From Acidobacteriota bacterium (GTDB lineage Bacteria > Acidobacteriota > Terriglobia > Terriglobales > Acidobacteriaceae): a stretch of 39,221 bases of DNA. Positions 14,000 to 22,462 of the stretch are shown piece after piece (positions within the stretch are counted from its first letter, which is position 1; each line of letters opens with the position of its first letter). The DNA is taken from NCBI GenBank assembly GCA_021826695.1, contig JAKAYS010000011.1:1-39221 (forward strand). The letters run 5' to 3'. A model generated the notes under the pieces. It did not search any database and was not told the origin of the DNA. It saw only the letters and a program-made list of their open reading frames with translations. A program made the translations under genes and the position numbers.

Positions 14000-15199
14000 T
14001 TAGAAATTCAAACCTGCCAGCCTCTCGCAAGCCTCCGCCAGTGGGGCAGGCCTTTTCGCGTAGCAGAAACGCAGCAGATTTTCGCCACGTCCTTCTGTGA
14101 AAAATGCGCTTCCGGCGACAGCGGCGACGCCACAGTTAGCGAGCAGAGTGCGCGCCTTTTGCTTGGCCGTCGCGCCCGGTAGACGCGATGCATCCGCGAG
14201 GATGTAATAGGCACCTTCGGGAATCGATGGCGTCAGTCCCGCTGCTGTCAGGGCATCGACAAGCTGATCGCGTTTGCCTTGATAATCCTTTGCCAGGCCG
14301 CTGTAGAAATCGTCCGACAACTGGAGCAACCCTGCGGCGGCCCCATGTTGCAGCGGTGCGGGCGCGCACACGTAGGACAGGTCGTGGAAGTATCCGATGG
14401 CGGGAATCCAGCGCGGATCGGCGGCAAGATAGCCAAGTCGCCATCCGGTAACACTGAATGTTTTGGAGAAGCCGGACATGGTGATGGCGCGCTCGGCCAT
14501 TCCGGGCAGCGAGGCGAAGCTGATGTGCTCGGTGGAGTCGCAGAGAAAATACTCATAAATCTCATCGGTAATGACGAGCAGATCATGCTGCTGGGCCAGC
14601 TCGGCGATGGCCTCCAGTTCTTTTCGCGTAAAGACCTTGCCGGAAGGGTTACAGGGCGTGTTGATGACGAGCGCTCGCGTTTTGGGGGTGATGGCGCGTT
14701 TCAAACGATCGACGTCCAGTTCCCACCGGGGCGCGTCGAGCAGGACCGTCACGGGCTTGATGCGCAGAGAGGTCAGCGTATTACGGTGGTACCCGTAGAA
14801 GGGCTCAAACAACAGGGCCTCATCGCCGGGATTCAGCAGCGCCATGCAGGCGGCAAAAAATGCTCCCGTCGCTCCCGCAGTCACCAGCACGCCAGACTCC
14901 GGATTGCATGTCAGCCGGTTGTAATGCGCCATCTTTTGCGCGATGGCAGCCCGCAAAGGAGCGATGCCATCCAGGCGCGTGTAGATGTTATGGCCGCTGC
15001 GAATGGCTGCTATTGCGGCCTCGACCACCGGCGCGGGAGGCTCCGTATCGCACACTCCCTGGGCCAGATTGATGCCCTGAATACGGTCGCATTCGACGGA
15101 CATGGCGCGAATCTCGGATTGCATAATGTCGGCGGAGAGTTCGCTCAGCGCAAGTCGGCTGGTTTTCGCTAATGTCGGGGCAGTCGTGGTGGTTGGCAT
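14000..15199 (-). CDS. PLP-dependent class I/II aminotransferase
   Basis: A 399-residue fold-type I aminotransferase. Visible residues are the PLP lysine Lys246 in SGFSKTFSVTGWRLGY, Asp212 in TDEIYE, Asn184 in NTPCNPSGK and the arginine binding the substrate carboxylate in LLRFCYAK. The opening GINLAQGVCDTEPP and overall layout resemble the kynurenine/methionine aminotransferase group (YbdL, KAT), but the substrate cannot be settled. The start is taken at ATG 15199; a longer frame to 15262 begins at a poor site. Its 3' end is 24 bases from the convergent glucosaminidase gene. Confidence 0.85.
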   Translation of the reverse strand: MPTTTTAPTLAKTSRLALSELSADIMQSEIRAMSVECDRIQGINLAQGVCDTEPPAPVVEAAIAAIRSGHNIYTRLDGIAPLRAAIAQKMAHYNRLTCNPESGVLVTAGATGAFFAACMALLNPGDEALLFEPFYGYHRNTLTSLRIKPVTVLLDAPRWELDVDRLKRAITPKTRALVINTPCNPSGKVFTRKELEAIAELAQQHDLLVITDEIYEYFLCDSTEHISFASLPGMAERAITMSGFSKTFSVTGWRLGYLAADPRWIPAIGYFHDLSYVCAPAPLQHGAAAGLLQLSDDFYSGLAKDYQGKRDQLVDALTAAGLTPSIPEGAYYILADASRLPGATAKQKARTLLANCGVAAVAGSAFFTEGRGENLLRFCYAKRPAPLAEACERLAGLNF

Positions 15200-15313
15200 T
15201 GGTACGCAGTCTACCGCGTTCCTGCGACTTCGCCAATCGCGCGCAATCCAAACGACGGTCAAATCTATCGTAAGCTACAGAATCCACATATCATTTCTGC
15301 TATGTTTGGAGAA

Positions 15314-15331
15314 ATTCATCGTCCTTTCACG
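15314..15331 (+). promoter_or_regulatory. Possible Pho box upstream of pstS
   Basis: Two TTCAY-type half-sites, ATTCATC (15314-15320) and TTTCACG (15325-15331), are spaced 11 bases apart, as in direct repeats bound by PhoB-family regulators. A degenerate third half (TATTCTA) follows about 11 bases later. They lie 96-113 bases before the pstS ATG. The match is partial and the PhoB site of this lineage is not known to me, so this is a suggestion. Confidence 0.4.
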
Positions 15332-15426
15332 TTGGTATTCTAAAGTGGGAGTGCCTCCGAAAAGTAAAGAGTAACCGTGTAATAGGCGTACTCAAATTTC
15401 GATCTCGATGGGAAGAGGAATTCTCT

Positions 15427-16449
15427 ATGATTCGTCGACTACTAGCACTGGCGGTTCTGACCACAGCAAGTGCATTCGCGCAGCAGATATCGCTTACAGG
15501 AGCGGGTTCCACCTTTGCTTATCCGCTCTACTCCAGTTGGGCCAGCCAGTATCACACATTGCATCCGAATGTTGAAGTGAACTATCAATCGATTGGTTCA
15601 GGCGGCGGAATTCGCCAACTGATTGCAGGCACGGTAGATTTTGGTGCGACCGATGGTCCGATGACCGATAAAGAACTGGCGGAAGCGCAACAAAAGCGGG
15701 GTACGGCGATCCTGCATTTCCCAACGGCATTGGGCGCGGACGTGCCCTCTTATAACATTCCCGGCGTGACGACAGAGTTGAAGTTTACGCCTGCCGCTCT
15801 TGCTGGCATCTATCTCGGTCACATCACCAAATGGAACGACCCGGAAATCCAGAAGACGAATCCCGGCATCAAATTACCCGCTGCGAATATCGTCGTGATC
15901 CATCGCTCCGACGGTTCGGGTACGACGTATTGCTGGGTCGATTATCTGTCCAAGGTAAGCCCGGAGTGGAAGAACAAGATCGGTGTCGGGACCTCTGTGA
16001 ATTGGCCAGTGGGACTGGGCGGAAAAGGGAATGAAGGTGTCAGTGGATTGATACGGCGCATTCCAAACTCCATCGGTTACATTGAACTGATTTACTCGAT
16101 TCAGAATCACATTCTCTACGGGGATGTCGAAAACAGTTCCGGTAAATTCATCAAGGCCGATCTGAATACAGTGACCTTCGCGGCTGCTGGCGCAAGCAAA
16201 ACCATGCCAGCGGATTTTCGCGTCTCGATCACGAATCCAGCCGGTGCCCAGGCGTATCCAATCTCCACGTACACATGGTTGCTGATTCCGGAAAAGATGG
16301 GCGACAAAACCAAAGGCGCAGCATTGAAGGCATTTGTTCACTGGGGTCTGACAGATGGGCAAAAATATGCAGCTCCATTGGCATATGCTCCTCTGCCGAA
16401 TGTTGTGGTGCAAAGAGAATTGCAGCAGATGAAGAAATTGCAGTATTAA
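15427..16449 (+). CDS. pstS: Phosphate ABC transporter, periplasmic phosphate-binding protein
   Basis: A 340-residue periplasmic binding protein for inorganic phosphate. Residues 1-18 are a signal peptide (MIRRLLALAVLTTASAFA, then QQISL); no lipobox cysteine, so soluble in the periplasm. Phosphate-contact motifs are present: LTGAGSTFAYPLYSSW, the GSGGGIRQL loop, FGATDGPMT and HRSDGSGTTYCW. ATG 15427 follows GGGAAGAGGAA. First gene of pstSCAB, with 155 bases to pstC occupied by a hairpin repeat. Regulation by phosphate starvation is expected from the family; a candidate Pho box lies upstream. Confidence 0.95.
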   Translation: MIRRLLALAVLTTASAFAQQISLTGAGSTFAYPLYSSWASQYHTLHPNVEVNYQSIGSGGGIRQLIAGTVDFGATDGPMTDKELAEAQQKRGTAILHFPTALGADVPSYNIPGVTTELKFTPAALAGIYLGHITKWNDPEIQKTNPGIKLPAANIVVIHRSDGSGTTYCWVDYLSKVSPEWKNKIGVGTSVNWPVGLGGKGNEGVSGLIRRIPNSIGYIELIYSIQNHILYGDVENSSGKFIKADLNTVTFAAAGASKTMPADFRVSITNPAGAQAYPISTYTWLLIPEKMGDKTKGAALKAFVHWGLTDGQKYAAPLAYAPLPNVVVQRELQQMKKLQY

Positions 16450-16481
16450 GCGTCCCTCCGGTTGTGTTTATGGTAGGGGGG

Positions 16482-16573
16482 CGTCATTCTGAGCCGCAGG
16501 CGAAGAATCTCTGTATTGGCTTTCCTCCCCAATACGGAGATCCTTCGGTCGCCGCGGCGACCGAAGGATGACG
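16482..16573. repeat. Palindromic intergenic element, copy C, inside the pst operon
   Basis: Outer arms CGTCAT (16482-16487) and ATGACG (16568-16573) enclose two strong hairpins. ATCTCTGTATTGG (16507-16519) pairs with CCAATACGGAGAT (16529-16541) with one G-U pair. TCCTTCGGTCGCCG and CGGCGACCGAAGGA form a perfect 28-base palindrome at 16541-16568. It sits between pstS and pstC, with the pstC ribosome site AGGAG at 16594-16598 just after it. Confidence 0.8.
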
Positions 16574-16604
16574 AATTCTATTGTGGTGTTTACAGGAGCG
16601 AACG

Positions 16605-17594
16605 ATGGCCAATGCCGCACTCTCCACCCCCGGCGTGCCGATGCAATCTAGGGGGTTGGAAAAGAAACAGACATGGCTGGAACGGCTGCGCAAGGGTGAT
16701 GAGGTGGTCCATCTCATCACCCTTGCCGGTGCATGGTCGATCATTGTAATCACGGGACTTCTGGTGCAGCATCTCTGGGTCTATTCGGCCATTGCCCGCC
16801 ACACGTTCGGTTGGCGCTTTTTGTTTACCAGCACATGGGACCCCGTCAATGGATTGTTCGGCGCGTGGCCGTTCGTGTATGGAACGATTGTGACCTCCAT
16901 TCTTGCTTTGGTCATTGCTATCCCCATCGGGTTGGGTACAGCGATTTTTCTGGCGGAACTGGCCCCGCGCAAAGTCTCCGATGCGCTGACATTTCTGGTT
17001 GAATTGCTGGCTGCGGTCCCTAGCGTCATCTATGGGCTGGTCGGCATTTTTCTACTGATTCCTATCCTGACTACAGCGATGCCATACTTTCAAAAAGTAT
17101 TTGGCTGGCTGCCCATCTTCAGCGGAACGTTTTACGGCGTCAGCTACTTCTCCGCCGCCGTCATTCTTGCGATCATGGTTGTCCCGTTTATCGTTTCAAT
17201 CTCGCGGGAAGTGCTGCTGGCTGTGCCGGTTTCGCAGCGCGAAGCCATGATGGCTCTGGGCGCAACGAAATGGGACGTGACCTGGCGTGCGGTTGTTCCT
17301 TATGCGCGGCAGGGAATCATGGGTTCCATTTTTCTGGCGCTGGCGCGCGCCCTGGGAGAAACGATGGCCGTCACCATGGTGATTGGCAACGTGGCGCAGG
17401 TTTCCACCTCGCTGCTGGCTCCCGGATATACCATTGCGGCGGTTATCGCCAACGAATTTACAGAAGCTACCGGCGATCTTTATTTGCACGCCTTGATTGA
17501 GCTCGGCCTTGTGCTGTTTGCGGTCACGATGATCATCAACGCATTGGCACGTTTACTGATGTTGACCATGAAGGGTCATGAGGTGACAGGATGA
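16605..17594 (+). CDS. pstC: Phosphate ABC transporter permease PstC
   Basis: A 329-residue inner-membrane permease with about six transmembrane segments. The conserved binding-protein-dependent transport motif REAMMALGATKWDVTWRAVV, which docks onto the ATPase, is at about residues 214-233. LARALGETMAVTMVIGN is also typical for PstC. ATG 16605 follows AGGAG with six bases between; an upstream in-frame start at 16581 would lie before that ribosome site. The stop overlaps the pstA start (ATGA). It forms the translocation pore with PstA. Confidence 0.95.
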   Translation: MANAALSTPGVPMQSRGLEKKQTWLERLRKGDEVVHLITLAGAWSIIVITGLLVQHLWVYSAIARHTFGWRFLFTSTWDPVNGLFGAWPFVYGTIVTSILALVIAIPIGLGTAIFLAELAPRKVSDALTFLVELLAAVPSVIYGLVGIFLLIPILTTAMPYFQKVFGWLPIFSGTFYGVSYFSAAVILAIMVVPFIVSISREVLLAVPVSQREAMMALGATKWDVTWRAVVPYARQGIMGSIFLALARALGETMAVTMVIGNVAQVSTSLLAPGYTIAAVIANEFTEATGDLYLHALIELGLVLFAVTMIINALARLLMLTMKGHEVTG

Positions 17595-18472
17595 TCGTTT
17601 CACGTTCCTCATCGAATCCGCCCTCGTATCCGCCGCTGTCCCGGAAGATCGTCAACTATGTCATGCTGAGCCTGACCGGTCTGTGTACCCTGCTGGTTGT
17701 CTCGGTATTGCTGACCATTCTGGTCTATCTTTTGTGGAATGGCGTTCACGCGCTCAACCTCAACTTCTTTACCAAACTTCCCGCTCCGGTAGGCCAGTCG
17801 GGTGGAGGAGTTTCCAACGCGATCATCGGTACATTGAAACTTCTTGCGCTGGCCAGCTCCATCGGCGTCCCCATTGGGCTGTTAGGAGGGATTTACCTGT
17901 CGGAATTTGCCGGAGGATGGTCTGCTTTTACCGTTCGCTACACCACGGACCTGTTGAACGGCGTGCCTTCCGTGGTGATGGGGATTTTTGTGTATACGCT
18001 GGTGGTGCTGCCGATGCACCATTTTTCCACTCTGGCTGGTGGCATTGCATTGGGTATCATGATGATTCCAATTGCTTTACGCAGTACTGAGGATTTCCTG
18101 CGCGCGGTACCGCGCAGTCTGCGGGAAGGCGGACTGGCACTAGGCGCCAGTAAGTCGGAAACGATCTTTACCATCGTCATCCCGGCGGCCATCTACGGCA
18201 TCATAACTGGCATTATGCTCGATGTGGCCCGTGTTGCGGGAGAAACAGCACCGCTGCTATTTACGGCATTCGGGAACCAGTTTGACAGCTCAGGATGGCT
18301 ACAGCCCACATCCTCGCTGCCAGTTGTGATCTACAACTATGCAATTTCGCCTTATGACGAGTGGCACCAGCAGGCATGGGCGGCTGGCTTCGTGCTACTC
18401 TCAGGATTGTTGGTGGTCAGTATTGTCGCTCGCGTGATTTTAGCTCGCGGTAAGAAGTTGTCCCATGGGTAA
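17591..18472 (+). CDS. pstA: Phosphate ABC transporter permease PstA
   Basis: A 293-residue inner-membrane permease with about six transmembrane segments. It has the PstA-typical [20 protein letters not shown] and [13 protein letters not shown], and the ATPase-coupling loop [20 protein letters not shown]. The remaining core [20 protein letters not shown] is also characteristic. ATG 17591 overlaps the pstC stop by four bases, indicating coupled translation and equal amounts of both permeases. pstB follows after 14 bases. Confidence 0.95.
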   Translation: MIVSRSSSNPPSYPPLSRKIVNYVMLSLTGLCTLLVVSVLLTILVYLLWNGVHALNLNFFTKLPAPVGQSGGGVSNAIIGTLKLLALASSIGVPIGLLGGIYLSEFAGGWSAFTVRYTTDLLNGVPSVVMGIFVYTLVVLPMHHFSTLAGGIALGIMMIPIALRSTEDFLRAVPRSLREGGLALGASKSETIFTIVIPAAIYGIITGIMLDVARVAGETAPLLFTAFGNQFDSSGWLQPTSSLPVVIYNYAISPYDEWHQQAWAAGFVLLSGLLVVSIVARVILARGKKLSHG

Positions 18473-18486
18473 TCGGTAAGTTCGCG

Positions 18487-19329
18487 ATGAAGACCTTGAT
18501 GAAACCATTTGACCTGAGCCAGTTGTCGAAGGCCCACGAAGTACGATTTGCGGGCAGCGAGGGCATGGAAGAGCAACTGCCCTGGCCGCAGTTCACGGTA
18601 GCCGATCTCAATTTCTTTTACGGCCGTCAGCAGGCCCTCAAAAACATCAATTTGATCGTTCCCAACAAGCGCGTCACTGCGTTTATCGGTCCTTCGGGAT
18701 GCGGTAAAACCACCCTGCTGCGCACCTTCAACCGGATGAATGAAACGGTCCCTGGGACACGTGTGGAAGGCAGCATTCGACTGGGCGAAAAAGATCTTTT
18801 CAGCATCCCTGCAACCACCTTGCGTCGCGTGGTGGGGATGGTATTTCAGAAGCCGACTCCTTTTCCAAAATCTATCTTTGAGAATGTGGCTTACGGACTC
18901 CACCTGGAGCACAGACTGCGCCGCAGCGAGATTGCGGACAAAGTAGAGCGAAGCCTGCGCCGCGCGGCGCTATGGGACGAAGTAAAGGACAAGCTGAACC
19001 AGTCTGCGAATGGGATCTCCGGTGGCCAGCAGCAGCGCCTTTGCATCGCGCGCGCTCTGGCTGTCGATCCGGAAGTTCTGCTGCTGGATGAGCCGTGTTC
19101 CGCGCTCGACCCGATCTCAACGGCGAAGATTGAAGATCTGTTGTTCGAACTGAAAAAATTCTGCACCATCATCATTGTCACGCACAACATGCTGCAAGCT
19201 GCTCGCGTCGCAGACTACGTGGGATTTTTCCTCTCCGGCGAACTCATCGAACTGAATCGCTCCAAACAGATTTTCCAAAACCCAGAAAAGCAGGAAACGC
19301 AGGACTACATCACCGGACGCTTCGGCTGA
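18487..19329 (+). CDS. pstB: Phosphate ABC transporter ATPase PstB
   Basis: A 280-residue ABC ATPase that powers phosphate import. Walker A GPSGCGKT is at residues 68-75, the PstB-typical [19 protein letters not shown] follows at about 119-137, the signature SGGQQQR is at 178-184, Walker B VLLLDEP at 197-203, and the switch histidine is in VTHNM. An N-terminal extension of about 35 residues precedes the core; ATG 18499 (Met5) is an alternative start. It ends the operon: the usual downstream phoU is absent, and a repeat element followed by a convergent gene comes next. Confidence 0.94.
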   Translation: MKTLMKPFDLSQLSKAHEVRFAGSEGMEEQLPWPQFTVADLNFFYGRQQALKNINLIVPNKRVTAFIGPSGCGKTTLLRTFNRMNETVPGTRVEGSIRLGEKDLFSIPATTLRRVVGMVFQKPTPFPKSIFENVAYGLHLEHRLRRSEIADKVERSLRRAALWDEVKDKLNQSANGISGGQQQRLCIARALAVDPEVLLLDEPCSALDPISTAKIEDLLFELKKFCTIIIVTHNMLQAARVADYVGFFLSGELIELNRSKQIFQNPEKQETQDYITGRFG

Positions 19330-19363
19330 ATGGTCTTCAAAGATACAGTATCTGAAAATAAGG

Positions 19364-19518
19364 GAGTCATTCTGAGCCCTTCGGTCGCCGCAGCGACCTC
19401 GAGGGTAAACTCCGCGAAGAATCCAGAAGGTGATAGCTCCGTATGCCAGGCGAATTTCCTCTGGATTCTTCACTCCGGTCGTTCGCCGCGGCGAAGCGAC
19501 CTCCATTCAGAATGACTC
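19364..19518. repeat. Palindromic intergenic element, copy D
   Basis: GAGTCATTCTGA (19364-19375) and TCAGAATGACTC (19507-19518) form the ends of a long imperfect hairpin containing GAAGAATCCAG / CTGGATTCTTC and a GTTCGCCGCGGCGAA core. The left flank (AGATACAGTATCTGAAAATA) and right flank (TTTTTAACATCGG) match those of copies E and F, so the whole repeat probably runs from about 19333 to 19540. It separates the convergent ends of pstB and the MATE gene. Confidence 0.8.
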
Positions 19519-19568
19519 CTTTTAACATCGGTCTACGCTAACTTTGAAATGCTTTGATCCTCCTGCCC

Positions 19569-20954
19569 CTACAACATCGCGACCTCATGTGTCGGAGCTG
19601 GCAGTACAAGCTGCTGGCTCTTTCTCCTCCACACCAACAGCAACGCGCCTGCCAGGACAATCAATGCAAGGCAAAGCCCCACCCACACGCCTCTAGCGCC
19701 CATATGTCGATGGAAGCAGAGATACCATCCTAATGGCAGCCCGAACATCCAATAACAAAGAAAATTGAGCACCATGGCGCTCGCCGTGTTGCTGATACCG
19801 CGCAGCGCGCCGGTCGTTACGGTCTGAATTCCATCGAAGAGCTGGAAGAAGGCGGCGATCAGCAGCAGGGAAACTCCCATGGTAATGACCTGCGGTTGGG
19901 TTGTGTATACGCGCATGATTTGCGTTGGCAGGGTAAGAAACAGAATCGCCCCGACGCTCATGCAGGCGGTTCCCAGGCCGATGCCGAGCCAGCCGACTCG
20001 GATCGCGCCAGCCTGGTCCTTTCGGCCCAGCAAATGGCCCACGCTGATGGCTGTCGCCGAGCCGATACCAAGCGGGACCATGTACGTAACGCTGGCGCAG
20101 TTGAGGGCGATCTGGTGCGCGGCGAGGGCCACAGGGTTCAGTCTTCCGGCAATTACAGTTGCCGCGCTGAAGGCCCCGACTTCCATCAAAATTTGCGACG
20201 CCGCGGGAACGCCAATCCGCAACATGTCCCGCAGACGCACAAAATCCAGCCGTGGACGCATGTGGAACAGGCCGCCACCTATCTTGATTTCCTGATGCAC
20301 GATGACCATGGCGAGGAAGCCTGTCATGTAAATTCGCGAAGCGATAGTGGACCACGCCGAGCCCGCAATGCCATGCGCTTGAAAGCCAAGATGTCCGTAG
20401 ATCAAGGCCCAGTTTCCCAGCCAGTTCACCAGATTGGCGCTGACCAGCGCAAACATGACAGGGCGCGCCAGTTTGATGGCCTGAAGATATCGGCGAAGAC
20501 ATGCGTAGAGCAGCAGCGGAAGCGTGCCCCAGGACAGGATTCGGATGAATGGGCCACTGGCTACAGCGGTAGCGGGATTGACATGCAGGCGAAACAGCAG
20601 GCTGGGCAGCGCATAGGCCAGCGCCATTAGCGGAATGGTGAGAACGACGGAAAGAAAAATCCCCTGGTGCAGGGTGTGATGGCAGTCCTCAAGATCGCCC
20701 GCGCCAAAAGATTTGGCCACCAGAGGGTCCATGGACAAGAGCAGGCCGAAGCCAAACAGGACAATGGTGTAGTACAGAATGCTGCCAAGGCCAACCGCCC
20801 CGATGGCGACTGCATTCAGCCGACCGACCATCGCCGTATCCACGACGGCCATCATCATCCAACCCAGTTCCGCCATAACAACAGGGAACGCCAGATGGAT
20901 GAGAGCGCGCAGTTCATTTTTGTAGAGCGAAATGGAGACTGTGCGTTGCGTCAT
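19569..20954 (-). CDS. MATE-family multidrug/cation antiporter
   Basis: A 461-residue protein with about twelve transmembrane segments in two homologous MatE halves. The N-terminal half carries HLAFPVVMAELGWMMMAVVD, TAMVGRLNAVAIGAVGLG and the MDPLVAKSFGAGD loop typical of the NorM-like branch. The second half repeats the pattern (AATVIAGRLNPVALAAHQIA). MATE proteins expel cationic drugs and metabolites using Na+ or H+ gradients; the substrate is not predictable. ATG 20954 starts MTQRTVSISLYKNELRALI. It is divergent from galK across about 180 bases that show no clear operator. Confidence 0.9.
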   Translation of the reverse strand: MTQRTVSISLYKNELRALIHLAFPVVMAELGWMMMAVVDTAMVGRLNAVAIGAVGLGSILYYTIVLFGFGLLLSMDPLVAKSFGAGDLEDCHHTLHQGIFLSVVLTIPLMALAYALPSLLFRLHVNPATAVASGPFIRILSWGTLPLLLYACLRRYLQAIKLARPVMFALVSANLVNWLGNWALIYGHLGFQAHGIAGSAWSTIASRIYMTGFLAMVIVHQEIKIGGGLFHMRPRLDFVRLRDMLRIGVPAASQILMEVGAFSAATVIAGRLNPVALAAHQIALNCASVTYMVPLGIGSATAISVGHLLGRKDQAGAIRVGWLGIGLGTACMSVGAILFLTLPTQIMRVYTTQPQVITMGVSLLLIAAFFQLFDGIQTVTTGALRGISNTASAMVLNFLCYWMFGLPLGWYLCFHRHMGARGVWVGLCLALIVLAGALLLVWRRKSQQLVLPAPTHEVAML

Positions 20955-21132
20955 GGAATTTGCGAAGAAATGTTTTATGTGTTCGATCTAGTATGACGCG
21001 ATCGTTCTGGGTCCCGCAAAAAGAAGTCGTCCATCGCACTTGACAGTTAAAAAAGCGGTAGAGACAATCAAATTCTTATGCTGGTTTTTTACTGGATGTT
21101 TCGTATGTCTCATATCGAGCAGGTCCGTAAAA

Positions 21133-22296
21133 ATGGCTGACGCCTCCAGGGTCATCGCTATGCATCAGTCTCGATTCGGCGCGCAGGGAGTTGTATTTCA
21201 GGCACCTGGACGCGTCAACCTCATCGGGGAGCATACGGACACCAGCGAAGGCCATGTGATGCCCGCCGCCCTGGATCTTCGCACGCTCTCTGTGCTAAGT
21301 CCGCGTACCGACTCGACCGCTAATATCTACTCGGAGAATTTCGGCGAGCAGGTCAGCATCGATTTACAAAAGTTGCCATCAAGTCCGCGTCAGCATTGGA
21401 GCGATTATCCGACGGGCGTTTTGTGGAGCCTGCGCCAGCGCGGTATTACATGCGGCGGTTTTGATCTAACGCTTGCTGGCAACGTGCCTTCCGGTTCCGG
21501 GCTTAGCTCCTCCGCATCGGTAGAGGTCGCAGTGGCAGTTGCGGTACTGGATCGCGCAGGGGCGCAGCTTGCCAAGCCTGAGATCGCGAAACTATGTCAA
21601 TTTGCAGAAAATAATTTTGTCGGCGCGCAGAGCGGGATCATGGACCAGTTCGCCTCCTGTTGTGGCGTGGAGGGGCACGCACTCCTGCTCGACTGCCGCA
21701 CGCTGGACTACGAAGCGCTGCCGCTTCCAGAACAAGTGTTGTTGGTGATTTGCAATTCCATGGTGAAGCATTCTCTGTCGGATGGAGGGGAGTATAACGA
21801 GCGTCGTGCCGAGGTGGAAGAGGGTGTGCGAATTTTGAAGCGCTACTACCCGGAGATGCAGACCCTACGCGATGTAAATGAGGAGCAATTGCAAGCCAGT
21901 AAGAACGAGATGCCGGAACATGTATTTCTCCGCTGCTTGCATGTAGTGACGGAGAATCGCCGGGTTTTACAGGCTGCCGAAGCATTACGGGAGCATGATT
22001 TTTCCAGCTTCGGCAAACGCATGTATGAAGCGCACAATAGTATGCGCGACAACTATGCTGCCAGTTGTGCGGAGACGGACACCCTGGTGGAACTGGCCGC
22101 AAAGCAGCCCGGCTGCTACGGAGCGCGCATTACAGGCGCAGGATTCGGCGGGTGTACGGTGAATCTTGTGGCTGCGGAGCACTCTGAAAAGTTTGTGGAA
22201 AATCTTCGGGCGGGTTATTTCCAGGCCACTGGAATCCACGCGGAGATTTATTTGTCCCGCGCTTCCGATGGTGCAGGGCCTCTATTGAGAAATTAG
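21133..22296 (+). CDS. galK: Galactokinase
   Basis: A 387-residue GHMP kinase phosphorylating galactose to galactose-1-phosphate in the Leloir pathway. The galactokinase signature GRVNLIGEHTD is near residue 30, the ATP-binding PSGSGLSSSASVEVAVA near residue 124, the catalytic Asp in SGIMDQFAS, and the third GHMP motif GARITGAGFGGCTV near the C-terminus. ATG 21133 starts MADASRVIAMHQ; the frame is open 31 codons further, with a hydrophobic stretch not found in galactokinases. No galT, galE or galM lies next to it. Confidence 0.93.
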   Translation: MADASRVIAMHQSRFGAQGVVFQAPGRVNLIGEHTDTSEGHVMPAALDLRTLSVLSPRTDSTANIYSENFGEQVSIDLQKLPSSPRQHWSDYPTGVLWSLRQRGITCGGFDLTLAGNVPSGSGLSSSASVEVAVAVAVLDRAGAQLAKPEIAKLCQFAENNFVGAQSGIMDQFASCCGVEGHALLLDCRTLDYEALPLPEQVLLVICNSMVKHSLSDGGEYNERRAEVEEGVRILKRYYPEMQTLRDVNEEQLQASKNEMPEHVFLRCLHVVTENRRVLQAAEALREHDFSSFGKRMYEAHNSMRDNYAASCAETDTLVELAAKQPGCYGARITGAGFGGCTVNLVAAEHSEKFVENLRAGYFQATGIHAEIYLSRASDGAGPLLRN

Positions 22297-22297
22297 G

Positions 22298-22430
22298 GCG
22301 GATTCATAGATACTGTAATCGAAAATAGGATGTGTCATTCTGAGCCGGTCGGTCGCCGCGGCGAAGCGACCTCCGTTCAGAATGACTCTTTTTAACATTC
22401 AGCTACGCTCGCCATCAATCCACATCTAGA
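22298..22430. repeat. Palindromic intergenic element, copy E (short form)
   Basis: The inner ends GTCATTCTGA (22334-22343) and TCAGAATGAC (22377-22386) are only 33 bases apart; the GAAGAATCCAG arms present in other copies are missing, so this is an internally deleted form. The left flank from GCGGATTCATAGATACTG (22298) matches copy F from 37347 at 43 of 47 positions. The right flank ends CCATCAATCCACATCTAGA, also as in F. It separates the convergent galK and mannosidase genes. Confidence 0.8.
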
Positions 22431-22462
22431 ACGACAAGAGAAATTCTCAAAGTGGTGTTTTT

